Assembly (NCBI RefSeq): GCF_024611995.1
Contig: NZ_CP102509.1
Location: forward strand, 1,240,001-1,304,000
Direction: 5' to 3'
Source: Streptomyces sp. NBC_00162
GTDB taxonomy: Bacteria > Actinomycetota > Actinomycetes > Streptomycetales > Streptomycetaceae
DNA: 64,000 nt
Part shown: in pieces, positions 21,146 to 30,605 of the stretch
Position numbering within the stretch: position 1 is the stretch's first letter
Layout: the number at the start of each line of letters is the position of its first letter
Notes under the pieces: model-generated
What the model saw: only the letters and a program-made list of their open reading frames with translations
The model's database searches: none
What the model was told of the DNA's origin: nothing
Made by a program: the position numbers and the translations under genes

Positions 21146-22297
21146 ATGAACAGAAGCCGTATGAGAGGTACCACGTCCGCCGCGGCGGCCGCCGCCGTCC
21201 TCGCGGGGCTGATCACCGCCGCCGGTCCGGCCGCGGCGGCCGAGCCGGCGTGCGCGCCCGGCATCACCGTCCTGCCCTCGCTGACGGGCGGCCCCGCGGG
21301 GGCGGTCCACGGCTTCGGAGCCGGCGGCCTGGCGGTGGGTTCCAGCGCCGGGCTGCCCGCGTACTGGACCGCGGACCACCGGGTCCACGCGGTGCCGATG
21401 CCGGAGGGCTTCCAGGAGGGCACGGTCACCGCCGTGAACGGCAAGGGCCTGATGGTGGGCACGGTCCGGAGCACCGTGCAGGGCTACCCGGGGGCCGCCT
21501 TCACCTACCAGCTCGGTGCCGGATCGGTCCAGCTGATCACCGCCTCGTCCGGACGCTCCGGCGGGGCGGACGTCAACGACGCGGGCCACGTCGTCGCCCT
21601 GGACGACGGCGTCGCCAAGGAGTGGGTGAACGGCCATGTGGTGCGCGAGCTGCCCGTCCCCGCCGACGCGCACCCGAGTACCGTCATCAGCTCGGTGAAC
21701 GGCATCAACAAGCGCGGCGACATCCTCGGCACCGCGTACACGAACTACTGGGACCAGGACAACGACCAGATCGTCAGCAAGACCTTCCCCGTGGTCTGGC
21801 CCGCCGGCGACTACCCGACCTCGAGCCTCCCGGTATGGAACGACAGCGACTGGACCGTGGGCACCCACGCGACCGGCATCGACAACCGGGGACGGGTCGT
21901 CGGTTACGAGGCCCGCAGCTACCGGGACTGGCAGGAGCGCAAGCCCGCCGTCTGGAAGCGGCCGTACGACGCCCTGCCGGCCGGCCCCGGCCTGGTGGCC
22001 GGATACGAGCACCTCACGCTCGACGCCATCAGCCCGGACACGAACGCGACGGTCGGCACGGCCGTGACCTTCGTCGAGGGCTACGCCAACCACACCCAGG
22101 CCGCCTACTGGCCGGGTGCGGGCCCGGCGAAGGCGCTCCCCTACCCCGCGGGCGCCACGCCGGACGCGCGCAGCGAGGCCCTCGCGGTGTCGGACGACGA
22201 CCGGGTGGGCGGCAGCTACTGGGGCTGGGACGGCGTCGGCTCGGGCGCCGTGATCTGGACCTGCGCGAGCAAGCAGGCTTACACGCCGCAGAGTTGA
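21146..22297 (+). CDS. Secreted HAF-like repeat protein of unknown function
   Basis: 383 aa with a clear Sec signal (basic MNRSRMRG, hydrophobic core, cleavage near AAAAE). The mature part repeats short blocks of the form N-x-x-G-x-x-V/I-G: VNGKGLMVGTV, VNDAGHVVALD, INKRGDILGTA, IDNRGRVVGYE and VSDDDRVGGSY, each followed by an aromatic strand. This resembles the HAF/extracellular propeller repeats of unknown role. Only two cysteines flank the whole domain (residues near 36 and the C-terminus). The function is not known. Confidence 0.75.
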   Translation: MNRSRMRGTTSAAAAAAVLAGLITAAGPAAAAEPACAPGITVLPSLTGGPAGAVHGFGAGGLAVGSSAGLPAYWTADHRVHAVPMPEGFQEGTVTAVNGKGLMVGTVRSTVQGYPGAAFTYQLGAGSVQLITASSGRSGGADVNDAGHVVALDDGVAKEWVNGHVVRELPVPADAHPSTVISSVNGINKRGDILGTAYTNYWDQDNDQIVSKTFPVVWPAGDYPTSSLPVWNDSDWTVGTHATGIDNRGRVVGYEARSYRDWQERKPAVWKRPYDALPAGPGLVAGYEHLTLDAISPDTNATVGTAVTFVEGYANHTQAAYWPGAGPAKALPYPAGATPDARSEALAVSDDDRVGGSYWGWDGVGSGAVIWTCASKQAYTPQS

Positions 22298-22346
22298 TCC
22301 GGTCCGGGGCATGGTGATCTCGGGGCCGGCGCGCTATCGATGCCCC

Positions 22347-23270
22347 ATGACGGACGAGATCCCGCGCGGCCTGCCCGCGCCCCCGCCGCTCGGCGCCGCC
22401 GCCCTGCCCCCCGGTACGTACGCGGGGCAAGTGGTCCTCGTGACGGGCGGCGGCACCGGGCTGGGCAAGGCCATCGCCGCCGAGTTCGCGCGGCTCGGGG
22501 CCGATCTGGTGATCGCGAGCCGCCGGGCCGAGCATCTCGAGGCGGCGCGCAAGGAACTGGCGGCCGTCCCCGGCGCGGGCCGGGTGACGGCCGCGGTCTG
22601 CGACATACGGGACCCCGAGCGGGTCGCGGAGGTCTTCGACGCGGCCCAGGCCACGCTCGGGCTGCCGGACGTCCTGGTCAACAACGCGGCCGCCAACTTC
22701 CCCTCCCCGGCCGAGGACTTGTCGCCGAACGCCTGGCGGGCGGTGGTGGACATCACCCTGACCGGCACCTGGTTCATGACCCGGGAGTTCGGCCGCCGCC
22801 ACCTCGCCGCGGGCACCCCGGGGTCGATCGTGAACATCGGCGCCTCGTACGCCTGGACGGGCGGGCCGGGCTTCGCGCACAGTGCGGCCGCCAAGGCGGG
22901 GGTGAAGAACCTGGTGGAGACCCTCGCCGTCGAGTGGGGCCCGTACGGCATCCAGGTCAACGGCCTCGTGCCGGGGCTCTTCCCGCACGCCGACATGACC
23001 GGGGACATCCGGGACGGCCTGGAGCGCGCCGCGCCCGACGCCAAGGACGGGCGGCAGCCGGCCCTGCGGGTGGGCGCGCCACGAGAGCTGGGCTGGGCCG
23101 CGACCTTCCTGGCCTCGCCGTACGCCCGGTTCGTCACGGGCCACACCCTGGTGGTCGACGGCGCGAACTGGCAGCGCCGGTCGCTGGTCAACCCCGAGGT
23201 CGTGCCGGTGCGCGAGCAGCTGGGGCGCGGGCCCTTCGGCGCGGGCAAGACACCCCCTAGCCTCCCGTGA
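22347..23270 (+). CDS. SDR-family oxidoreductase, 2,4-dienoyl-CoA reductase-like
   Basis: Cytoplasmic NAD(P)H-dependent reductase of 307 aa. The Rossmann motif is VTGGGTGLGKAIA and the strand-4 motif is LVNNAAANF. The classic Tyr-x-x-x-Lys is absent; instead HSAAAKAG supplies the Lys, as in 2,4-dienoyl-CoA reductases, and the C-terminus has VTGHTLVVDGANW. That points to unsaturated fatty-acid beta-oxidation, which fits the nearby enoyl-CoA hydratase. ATG 22347 was chosen because it begins the protein shortly before the fold. It overlaps the convergent hydratase gene by 14 bp. Confidence 0.85.
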   Translation: MTDEIPRGLPAPPPLGAAALPPGTYAGQVVLVTGGGTGLGKAIAAEFARLGADLVIASRRAEHLEAARKELAAVPGAGRVTAAVCDIRDPERVAEVFDAAQATLGLPDVLVNNAAANFPSPAEDLSPNAWRAVVDITLTGTWFMTREFGRRHLAAGTPGSIVNIGASYAWTGGPGFAHSAAAKAGVKNLVETLAVEWGPYGIQVNGLVPGLFPHADMTGDIRDGLERAAPDAKDGRQPALRVGAPRELGWAATFLASPYARFVTGHTLVVDGANWQRRSLVNPEVVPVREQLGRGPFGAGKTPPSLP

Positions 23271-24101
23271 AGTGCGGGGGGCGGCGCGCGGCCTTGGCCC
23301 CGTAGCCCTCGCGGCAGTCGTCCGAGGTGAGGGTGAGGGCGGCCGTCATCGCGACGCGGTCGAGGGCGGCGGGCAGGGCGGCGTCCGCGTAGGCGTCGAC
23401 CGCGCGCTTGATGCCCTGGACCGCGAGGGGGCGTTCGCGGCGATCTCCGCCGCCAGGCCCCGGGCCGCGGAGTCCAGCTCCTCGCCGGGGACGACCAGTT
23501 GGACCAGGTTCAGCCGCTGCGCGGTCGCCGCGTCGATGCGACGTCCGGTCAGGGCCAGGTACTTGGCCCAGCCCGCGCCCGCCTCGCGGGCGATGCGGAG
23601 GTCGCCGCCCGCGTCCACCGCCACGCCCAACCGGGCCTCCGGCAGGGCGAAGACGGCGTCCTCGGCCGCCACCCGGATGTCGGCCATCAGGGCCAGTTCG
23701 AAACCGAAGCCGAGGCAGTAGCCCTGGACGGCGGCCACCACCGGCTGCGGGAGGCGGGCGAGGACCGCGAAGCGCTCGTGGACCCAGCGGATGCCCTCGT
23801 AGTAGTTGCGGGTCCGCTCGGCGGCCGATCCGCCGGTGATCGCGCCGCCGGGAGCGGTCACGTCGATGCCCGCGCAGAAGGCCCGGCCCTCGGCCCGCAG
23901 CAGTACCGCACGGACCGAGGGGTCGAAGCGGATCCGGTCCGCGAGCAGTCCCAGCTGGCGGGTGGACTCCCAGCTCCAGCCGTTGAGCTTGTCGGGGCGG
24001 CACAAGGTGAGGACCGCGAGCCCGTCCGCGGTCTCCAGCCGGATCCGCGCCTCCCCCTCCGCGATCTCCGTGGTGACGGTGTCGATCACTCCGGCCTGCA
24101 C
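23257..24101 (-). CDS. Enoyl-CoA hydratase/isomerase family protein (one apparent frameshift)
   Basis: Crotonase-fold enzyme, 281 aa after repair. Seen: RAEGRAFCAGIDVTAPGG (first oxyanion strand), VVAAVQGYCLGFGFELALMADIRVAAEDAVFALPEARLG region with the second oxyanion Gly, and ARGLAAEIAANAP. The last 60 residues (LAVQGIKRAVDAYADAAL, EGYGAKAARRPPHFTGG) are in another frame. The break is the GGGGG run at 23425-23429; one extra G restores the reading. The start is a GTG at 24101, with a weak ribosome site; a later GTG is possible. Likely a step of fatty-acid or ring-derived acyl-CoA breakdown. Confidence 0.82.
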
Positions 24102-24114
24102 CCCCGCAACATAT

Positions 24115-24129
24115 CTGACGAACCGTCAG
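24115..24129. promoter_or_regulatory. Inverted repeat, candidate TetR operator
   Basis: Perfect repeat CTGACG-AAC-CGTCAG, 14 bp upstream of the enoyl-CoA hydratase start and covering the stop codon of the upstream PIG-L gene on the same strand. Position and symmetry suit a repressor site for the hydratase gene. Confidence 0.5.
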
Positions 24130-24908
24130 CCTAGGGGTGCCCGGTCAGCGGGGAAGACCTCGAACGGCACCGCCGGGCGGCCGCCGAACCGGGCCGCCGC
24201 CTGCTGGGCGTTGCCGGTCAGGAAGGTGCGGACGTACTCCGCCGGGTCCTGGTCCGTGAGCACCTCGATGTACGACTTGTGCTCGAGCAGGGACGTGATC
24301 GACCGCAACAGGCCCGGACCGGCGTCGGCCGCGTGCGTGGGCGTGCTGGAGCCGGACACGGCGACCCAGCGCACTCCGTTCCACGGCTCCAGGCCCTGCT
24401 CGGTGAGGAGTTCGGGGAAGATCCACCGGTTTCCGGCGTCACCGGCCGCGTCCAGGGTGGCCCGGCCGACGGCCTTGTGGTCGGGGGTGTTCCAGTAGCC
24501 GCCACCTTGCGCACCGCCCCACGTGTCACGGTGGTTGAGCGTGATCACCAGCTCCGGGCGGTGCCGGCGGATGGCCGCCGCGATGTCCCGGCGCAGGTCG
24601 AGGCCGTACTCGACCACGCCGTCGCGGTAGTCGAGGAACTCCACCTCGGACACGCCGACGACGGCCGCGCTCGCCCGCTGCTCCGCCTCGCGCAGCGGTG
24701 CGCAGTCGGCGGGGGCGATGGTGTCGATACCCGCTTCACCTCGGGTGGCGAGCAGGTAGACGACCTCGCGGCCCCCGTCGGTCCAGTCCGCGATGGCCGC
24801 CGCGCAGCCGTACTCCAGGTCGTCCGGGTGGGCGACGACGGCGAGGGCGCGCTGCCAGTCGGTGGGCATGGGCTGCAAGGGGGCGGGCTGATCAGGCTGT
24901 TCGGTCAT
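24126..24908 (-). CDS. PIG-L family zinc deacetylase
   Basis: LmbE-like deacetylase of 260 aa. The zinc-binding motif AHPDDLE (residues about 24-30), LLATRGEAG, and the distal metal motif TPDHKAVGRATLDAAGDAG are all present, with LNHRDTWGGAQGGG between. Relatives include MshB and Bca, which remove N-acetyl groups from amino sugars in mycothiol-type metabolism. This one is not in an obvious mycothiol operon, although mscR lies 2 kb upstream. ATG 24908; the substrate is inference. Confidence 0.88.
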   Translation of the reverse strand: MTEQPDQPAPLQPMPTDWQRALAVVAHPDDLEYGCAAAIADWTDGGREVVYLLATRGEAGIDTIAPADCAPLREAEQRASAAVVGVSEVEFLDYRDGVVEYGLDLRRDIAAAIRRHRPELVITLNHRDTWGGAQGGGYWNTPDHKAVGRATLDAAGDAGNRWIFPELLTEQGLEPWNGVRWVAVSGSSTPTHAADAGPGLLRSITSLLEHKSYIEVLTDQDPAEYVRTFLTGNAQQAAARFGGRPAVPFEVFPADRAPLG

Positions 24909-24961
24909 GGGTCGCACCATAAACGAACGGACCGACAACGACGGGTCCCGGCACGGCCCGG

Positions 24962-26272
24962 TCAGGCCTCGCCGCGCACCAGGGCCAACAGCCGGTCCAG
25001 GACGCGCGGGCCGCCCGCGCGGACGCCGTCGTGCTCGAACTCGTCCGTCACCCAGGTCCGCAGGCCCCGTACGGCGCGGGCGGTCTCCAGGGAGTGAGCG
25101 GTGTCCACGTACATGTCGTCGTGGTAGACGGCGGCGGCCACCGGCACCTCGTTGGCCGCGAGCCGGGCCGGGTCGTAGAGGGGTTCCCAGCCGGTACGGG
25201 CGGCCAGCAGTTCGGCGGTCTCGCGCAGCGGGGCGAGGGAGGGGTCCACGGTGAAGTGCCAGGGGTGGATGGTCTCGCCGGTGAAGAGGAGGGGCTCGTC
25301 GCCCGCGAGGGTCTTGGCGGCGTCGAAGCGGGGGTGGCCGGCTCCCACCCGGTCGGCGGCCCAGGCGGTGGGCACGGCCGGGTCCTGGGCGTAGATCGCC
25401 TCGTGGACCAGCGCGTAGAGGGGGTGTCCGGCGAAGGAGAGCAGCGCGTGGGCGCCCTCCAGGAAGGCGTCGGAGAGCGCCGGGCCGGCGGGGGTGCGGA
25501 CGAAGGCGTCCTCCAGCAGGTAGTGCAGCTGGTGGCTGCCGTCTCCGGAGCCGAGAAGCAGGCCGAGGGACCGGAAGGCCTCGACGGTGAGGCGGTAGCC
25601 GCCGGGGAGTTCGGCCGGGCGCTCGGCGAGGTGGGCCGCGATCCGGCGGGCCCGCTCCACGTCCATCGGGTACCGCGCGTAGTGGGCCAGGTTCTTGCGC
25701 TCGATGCGGGGGTACGCGGCCTCGTACACCTCGTCGGCGGTGGCGGTCAGGGACGGGAGTCCGCCGGTGATCAGGGCGGCGCTGAGGCCCTCGGGGGCGG
25801 TGGAGAGGTAGTGGGTCGCGCAGAATCCGCCGAAGCTCTGGCCGAGCACGGTCCACGGGGCGCCGCCGGTCAGGGCGGGGCGGATGGCCTCGGCGTCGCG
25901 CACGATGGAGTCGGAGCGGAAATGGGCGAGGTACTCGGCCTGCTGCGCGGGGGCGCCGCGCAGTGGCAGGGTCTGCCGGTTGACCGGGGTGGAGCGTCCG
26001 GTTCCGCGCTGGTCGAGCAGGAGGACGCGGTAGTCGGCCAGGGCCCGCTCCAGCCACGCCTGCCGGCCGATGAACCGCCGGGCCCCGAAGCCGGGTCCGC
26101 CCTCCAGGTAGAGCAGCCACGGCAGGGTCTGCGGATCCTTGCCGGAGGCGACGACCTCGCGGGCGTACAGCTCGATGTGCTCGCCGTCCGGGCGCGCGTG
26201 GTCCAGCGGGACGGTGAACCGGTGGTCGGTGAGGACCGTTCCGGGCTGGCGGTAGCTGTGCTCGATGGTCAC
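24962..26272 (-). CDS. Proline iminopeptidase-like peptidase (S33)
   Basis: Alpha/beta hydrolase of 436 aa that removes N-terminal proline or similar residues. Seen: LYLEGGPGFGARRFIG (oxyanion region), LLDQRGTGRSTPV, the nucleophile elbow VLGQSFGGFCATHYL, and a late His in EFEHDGVRAGG. Large insert domain, no signal peptide, hence cytoplasmic. GTG 26272 was preferred because family similarity begins there (VTIEHSYRQPG); an in-frame ATG at 26335 would add 21 residues rich in Pro and Gly. Confidence 0.87.
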   Translation of the reverse strand: MTIEHSYRQPGTVLTDHRFTVPLDHARPDGEHIELYAREVVASGKDPQTLPWLLYLEGGPGFGARRFIGRQAWLERALADYRVLLLDQRGTGRSTPVNRQTLPLRGAPAQQAEYLAHFRSDSIVRDAEAIRPALTGGAPWTVLGQSFGGFCATHYLSTAPEGLSAALITGGLPSLTATADEVYEAAYPRIERKNLAHYARYPMDVERARRIAAHLAERPAELPGGYRLTVEAFRSLGLLLGSGDGSHQLHYLLEDAFVRTPAGPALSDAFLEGAHALLSFAGHPLYALVHEAIYAQDPAVPTAWAADRVGAGHPRFDAAKTLAGDEPLLFTGETIHPWHFTVDPSLAPLRETAELLAARTGWEPLYDPARLAANEVPVAAAVYHDDMYVDTAHSLETARAVRGLRTWVTDEFEHDGVRAGGPRVLDRLLALVRGEA

Positions 26273-26386
26273 GGACGGCCCCTGGGGTACGAGGTACGGA
26301 AGACCCGTGCCCCGGCCGGGTCGCGGCAGGGGCACGGGTGTGGCGTTCCGGTGAGTCTAGTACGGGTCCCAGCACGGGCCCGGGGC

Positions 26387-27475
26387 TTACGGGAACTCGA
26401 CCACCGAGCGGAGCACCTCGCCGCGCTCCATCCGGGCGAAGGCGGCTTCGACCCCGTCGAGCGGGATGGTCTCGGAGACGAAGGCGTCCAGGTCGAGCCG
26501 GCCCTGCAGGTAGAGGTCGACGAGCATCGGGAAGTCGCGCTCGGGCAGGCAGTCCCCGTACCAGGAGGACTTCAGCGCCCCGCCGCGGCCGAAGACGTCC
26601 AGCAGCGGGAGTTCGAGCTTCATCTCGGGGGTCGGCACGCCGACCAGGACCACGGTCCCGGCCAGGTCGCGGGCGTAGAAGGCCTGCCGGTAGGTCTCGG
26701 GGCGGCCGACCGCCTCGATCACCACGTCGGCGCCGTTCCCGTCGGTCAGGCCCTGGATTGCCTGGACCACGTCTTCCTTACGGCCGTTGACGGTGTGCGT
26801 GGCGCCCAGGCCGCGCGCCCACTCCAGCTTCCGGTCGTCGAGGTCCACCGCGATGATCTTCGAGGCGCCCGCCAGCCGGGCCCCGGCCACGGCCGCGTTG
26901 CCCACTCCCCCGCAGCCGATGACGGCCACCGAGTCGCCCCGCCCGACGTTGCCGGTGTTCAGGGCGGCGCCGAGGCCGGCCATCACCCCGCAGCCGAGGA
27001 GTCCGGCGGCCGCCGGTGCGGCGGCCGGGTCCACCTTGGTGCACTGGCCGGCCGCGACCAGGGTCTTCTCGGCGAAGGCCCCGATCCCGAGCGCCGGGGA
27101 GAGCGGGGTGCCGTCCTCCAGGGTCATGGGCTGGGTCGCGTTGTGCGTGGCGAAGCAGTACCAGGGGCGTCCGCGCTTGCAAGCCCGGCAGGTCCCGCAC
27201 ACCGCACGCCAGTTGAGGACGACGAAGTCGCCGGGGGCCACGGAGGTGACGTCCGGTCCGACCGATTCCACGATCCCGGCGGCCTCGTGGCCGAGCAGGA
27301 AGGGGAACTCGTCGTTGATGCCGCCCTCGCGGTAGTGCAGGTCGGTGTGGCAGACCCCGCAGGCCTGGACCCGGACGAGCGCCTCGCCGGGTCCGGGGTC
27401 GGGCACGAGGATCGTCGTCGTCTCCACCGGTGCGCCCTTGCTCCGGGCGATGACCCCTCGTACGCGATGCGTCAC
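26387..27475 (-). CDS. mscR: S-(hydroxymethyl)mycothiol dehydrogenase
   Basis: Zinc-dependent, NAD-linked formaldehyde dehydrogenase that uses mycothiol, the actinobacterial thiol. About 362 aa. Catalytic zinc ligands: Cys in ACGVCHTDL, His in GHEAAG and the later Cys. The structural zinc site is [15 protein letters not shown]. MscR landmarks [35 protein letters not shown] and [14 protein letters not shown] are all present, and the Rossmann motif is [16 protein letters not shown] 27475 matches the family's start (V/M-x-x-x-VRGVIAR); ATG 27499 is in frame but adds eight residues. It helps detoxify formaldehyde. Confidence 0.92.
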   Translation of the reverse strand: MTHRVRGVIARSKGAPVETTTILVPDPGPGEALVRVQACGVCHTDLHYREGGINDEFPFLLGHEAAGIVESVGPDVTSVAPGDFVVLNWRAVCGTCRACKRGRPWYCFATHNATQPMTLEDGTPLSPALGIGAFAEKTLVAAGQCTKVDPAAAPAAAGLLGCGVMAGLGAALNTGNVGRGDSVAVIGCGGVGNAAVAGARLAGASKIIAVDLDDRKLEWARGLGATHTVNGRKEDVVQAIQGLTDGNGADVVIEAVGRPETYRQAFYARDLAGTVVLVGVPTPEMKLELPLLDVFGRGGALKSSWYGDCLPERDFPMLVDLYLQGRLDLDAFVSETIPLDGVEAAFARMERGEVLRSVVEFP

Positions 27476-27548
27476 GTCGTAACCCCGTTCTGCTCTCATT
27501 GGTTCCCGCTCAGAACGTACACGGGCGCCGCGCGGTACGGGAGTTGCC

Positions 27549-28480
27549 TCACTCCGGGGCGCCATATCCGGCCAGCTCAGGGGGTACGGACGCGCGCAGG
27601 GCGGCGCCGAACGCGGCCACCGCCGGGTGGGCGCCGGCTCCGCTGCGGAAGGCGAGATTGGTACGGCGCTGCATGCGCAGGCGGGTGAGGCGGACGGCCG
27701 GGCCGGCGGGGCCGGTGACCCCGAGCTGCGGTACGACGGCCACCCCTGCCCGGCCGCGACCAGGGCGAGCACGGTGGCGAACTCGTCGACCTGGTGGCGC
27801 ACCCGCGGGCTGAACCCGGCGGCCTGGCAGGCCCGTACGGTCATGGCGTGGCAGAGGGTGCCGGGGGTTGCGGTGATCCAGGGGTCCTCCGCGTGCGCGC
27901 GCAGGACGGCGTTCTGGTCGTCCCCCGGGGGTGGTTCGGGGAACCCCGCCGCGGGCGCGGCCAGGTACATCGCCTCCCCGTACAGCGGCTCGGTGGCCAG
28001 CCCGGGCTCCTGGGCGGCGGGCACGAAGTCGTAGGCGTGGATCAGGGCCACGTCGAGGTCGCCCGAGCGCAGGGCGTGCGCGACCGCCGCCGGGTCGGTT
28101 TCGCGGACCATCGGCTCGAGTCCCGGGTGGCGCCGGGCGAGGGCGGTCAGGGCGGCCGGGACGATGGCCCGGGTGGCGGTGGGGAAGGCCCCGATGCGCA
28201 GGGCTCCGGCCAGGCCTCCGCGTGCCTCGGCGAGATCGGACTCGGCTTGTTCCAGCCGTTCGAGAACGGCCTCGGCATGTCCCACCAGGTGCTGCCCGGC
28301 CGGGGTGAGGCGCACCCGGCGTCCGGTGCGTTCCAGCAGGGGCAGCCCGGCTTCGCGTTCGAGGACGGCGAGTTGCTGGGATACCGCCGAAGGACTGAAG
28401 GCGAGGGCTTCGGCGACGGCGGCGATGGTCCCGCGGCGGGCCAGTTCGCGCAGCAGTCGCAGGCGTCGTACGTCGAGCAT
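27549..28480 (-). CDS. LysR-family transcriptional regulator (one apparent frameshift)
   Basis: Regulator of 310 aa after repair. The N-terminal winged helix reads [19 protein letters not shown] then [17 protein letters not shown], the LysR recognition pattern. The inducer-binding domain follows ([20 protein letters not shown]). The last 60 residues ([10 protein letters not shown] onward) are in another frame; the break is the CCCC run at 27743-27746. It is divergent from the DapA-like gene at 28552 with a 71-bp gap, which is where a LysR protein would be expected to bind. Confidence 0.85.
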
Positions 28481-28551
28481 CGGCTCAGCTTACGGGTCTG
28501 GTAAGAAATGCGAACTGGATCTGTCGGGTCTGCCGGGCCAGGCTCTACGGC

Positions 28552-29489
28552 ATGGCACAGGACACCACTCAGAACCCGGCTCGGGCCCTCTCGCCCGCCG
28601 CCGCCTCCCTCCACGGGATCCACGTACCGCTCGTCACCCCCTTCGACCGGGCCGGGGAGGTGGCCGCCGAGGCCCTCGAGGGGCTCGCCCACGAGGTGCT
28701 CGACGCGGGCGCCACCGGGATCGTCGCCCTCGGCACGACAGCGGAGAGCGCGGCCCTCGACGAGGCGGAGCGCGACCTCGTCACCGACGTGTGCGCCCGG
28801 GTCTGCCGGGAGCGGGGCGCGACGCTGACCGTCGGCGCCGGGGCGAGCGGGACCCGGGCCGCCGAGGCCTCGCTGGCCCGGCTGACCCGGTGGCCGCAGG
28901 CGCGGGCGGCGCTGGTGACCGTCCCGTCGTTCGTACGGCCCGCGGCGGCGGGGTGCTGGCACACTTCGCGCACCTGGCCGAGGTGAGCCCCGTACCGCTG
29001 ATCGTTTATCACATCCCGTACCGCACGGGGCAGCCGCTCGACGCATCCGCACTGCGGGCGATCGGGGCCATCCCGGGGGTGGCCGGGGTGAAGTACGCGG
29101 GCGGGGGCATCGGCGAGGACACGGTCTCGCTGCTCGGTGACCTGCCGGACGGGTTCGAGGTGCTGGCCGGGGACGACGCGTACCTCTCCCCGATGCTGGC
29201 GCTGGGCGCGGCGGGCGGGATCCTCGCTTCGGCGCATCTGGCGACGGCCCGGTTCGCGGAGCTGGCCGCGGCCTGGCGGTCGGGGGACGTGGCGCGGGCG
29301 CGCACGCTGGGGCACGCGCTGGCCCGGCTGTCCGCGGCGGCCTTCGCCGAGCCCAACCCGACGGTCGTCAAGGGCGCGCTCCACGCGCTGGGGCGGATCC
29401 CGACGCCTGACGTGCGGCTCCCCCTGCTGCCGGCCTCGGAAGCGGCGGTGGCGGTCGCGCTGGAGCGCCTGGCGGAGCTCCAGAGCTGA
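28552..29489 (+). CDS. DapA-family aldolase/lyase (one apparent frameshift)
   Basis: TIM-barrel enzyme of the dihydrodipicolinate synthase/N-acetylneuraminate lyase family, 312 aa after repair. Seen: IHVPLVTPFDRAG, VALGTTAESAAL (pyruvate-binding GTT), the Tyr of IVYHIPYRTGQP, and the Schiff-base Lys of VAGVKYAGGG. The break is the GGGG run at 28950-28953; one extra G joins FVRPAAAG to VLAHFAHLAEV. It may be a secondary, non-lysine member, since a primary dapA is usually near dapB. It is likely controlled by the divergent LysR. Confidence 0.83.
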
Positions 29490-29864
29490 GAATTACGCGC
29501 CGGGAAACATCCGCGATGGGCGATTTACCCCCTACGCGCGAGTCGCCCGAATGAGGCCCCCGGAGAGCCGAGTTGCCCGTATTGGCCGCAGAGCCGCCGG
29601 CCCGTGATGTGAGTCACGCCGGATGCGCCAACATCATTTCCCCCGGGAGGCCGATCCCCTTTTCCCGGAAAGGGAATCGGCTATTGCACAGAGACGCCGA
29701 CAAGGTCATTTACCGGACGTATAGCGGGAAGTCGATCTACCGGTGGAATTGGGCTCTTGTTCCCGCCCGGCGGGCTCGCTTACGGTCACCTCGTTCCTGG
29801 TGGTACGCAGCCGAATCCGGCCCGCCTCCCGGGATCTCCGTCCCCCCACGTGAGGAATTCCGCC
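29490..29864. other. Long intergenic leader with a hairpin, before the LysM transglycosylase
   Basis: 375 bp without a gene. It is clearly less GC-rich than its surroundings. At 29650-29683 there is a hairpin with 12-bp arms (CCGATCCCCTTT against AAAGGGAATCGG, one mismatch). It is not followed by a T-tract, so it could be a terminator for the upstream gene or part of the downstream leader. The c-di-AMP (ydaO) riboswitch, common before such genes in Streptomyces, was looked for; its core blocks were not recognised. Confidence 0.4.
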
Positions 29865-30599
29865 ATGCCCGCAAAGGGAAAGCACCGCCGGCCGAAGCAC
29901 CACCCGATCACCCGCAAGCTGGCACTCGTCGGCACCGGTGGCGCGGCCCTCACACTCCCGCTGATCAGCGCGACCACCGCCGGGGCGGTGGCGACGACCA
30001 CCGCCCCCGCAGCTCACACCGCCGCCCCCGCGGCCCCCACCGCCACTCCCACGACCTATTCCGTGGTCGCCGGCGACACCCTTTCCGAGATCGCCGCGGA
30101 CCATTCCGTGAGCGGCGGCTGGAAGAAGCTCTACGCGGCGAACCGGAGCGTCATCGGCGACAACCCGGCGATCATCCGGCCCGGTATCAAGCTGAACCTC
30201 GGCACCCAGGACGAGACCGCCCGCGCGAGCAGGTCCGCCGCCCGGCCCGCCCTCGCGCCGGCCGCCAAGCCCGCCTACGCGAACAATCTCGACGGATGGA
30301 TCCGCGAGTCCCTCGACGTGATGGCCAAGCACGGAATTCCCGGAACCTACAACGGAATTCACCGCAACGTGATGCGGGAGTCCTCGGGCAACCCCCTCGC
30401 CATCAACAACTGGGACATCAACGCCCAGAACGGGATCCCGTCCAAGGGCCTGCTCCAGGTCATCGACCCGACGTTCCAGGCCTATCACGTGCCCGGCACC
30501 TCGCAGGACTCCTACGACCCGGTCGCGAACATCACGGCAGCCTGCAACTACGCGGCAGCCCGCTACGGTTCGATCGACAACGTCAACGGGGCGTACTAG
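29865..30599 (+). CDS. Secreted LysM peptidoglycan-binding transglycosylase-like protein
   Basis: 244 aa. A Sec signal (KHHPITRKLALVGTGG, hydrophobic core) is followed by an Ala/Thr/Pro linker, one LysM domain (YSVVAGDTLSEIAADHS to PGIKLNLG, about residues 65-112), then a lysozyme-like domain about 140-244. The Glu of RESSGNPLAIN is the expected catalytic acid, and GLLQVIDPTFQAYHVPG and NITAACNYAAARYGSI match the soluble lytic transglycosylase (SLT) fold. It should cleave peptidoglycan outside the cell during growth or germination. ATG 29865 follows a GAGGAA ribosome site. Confidence 0.9.
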   Translation: MPAKGKHRRPKHHPITRKLALVGTGGAALTLPLISATTAGAVATTTAPAAHTAAPAAPTATPTTYSVVAGDTLSEIAADHSVSGGWKKLYAANRSVIGDNPAIIRPGIKLNLGTQDETARASRSAARPALAPAAKPAYANNLDGWIRESLDVMAKHGIPGTYNGIHRNVMRESSGNPLAINNWDINAQNGIPSKGLLQVIDPTFQAYHVPGTSQDSYDPVANITAACNYAAARYGSIDNVNGAY

Positions 30600-30605
30600 A
30601 AACGC

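Noticed and set aside
29490..29864. A c-di-AMP (ydaO) riboswitch before the LysM protein
   Set aside because: The core blocks (GGGGGACCCA-like and CCGTCAGCTAACCTCGTA-like) were not found.
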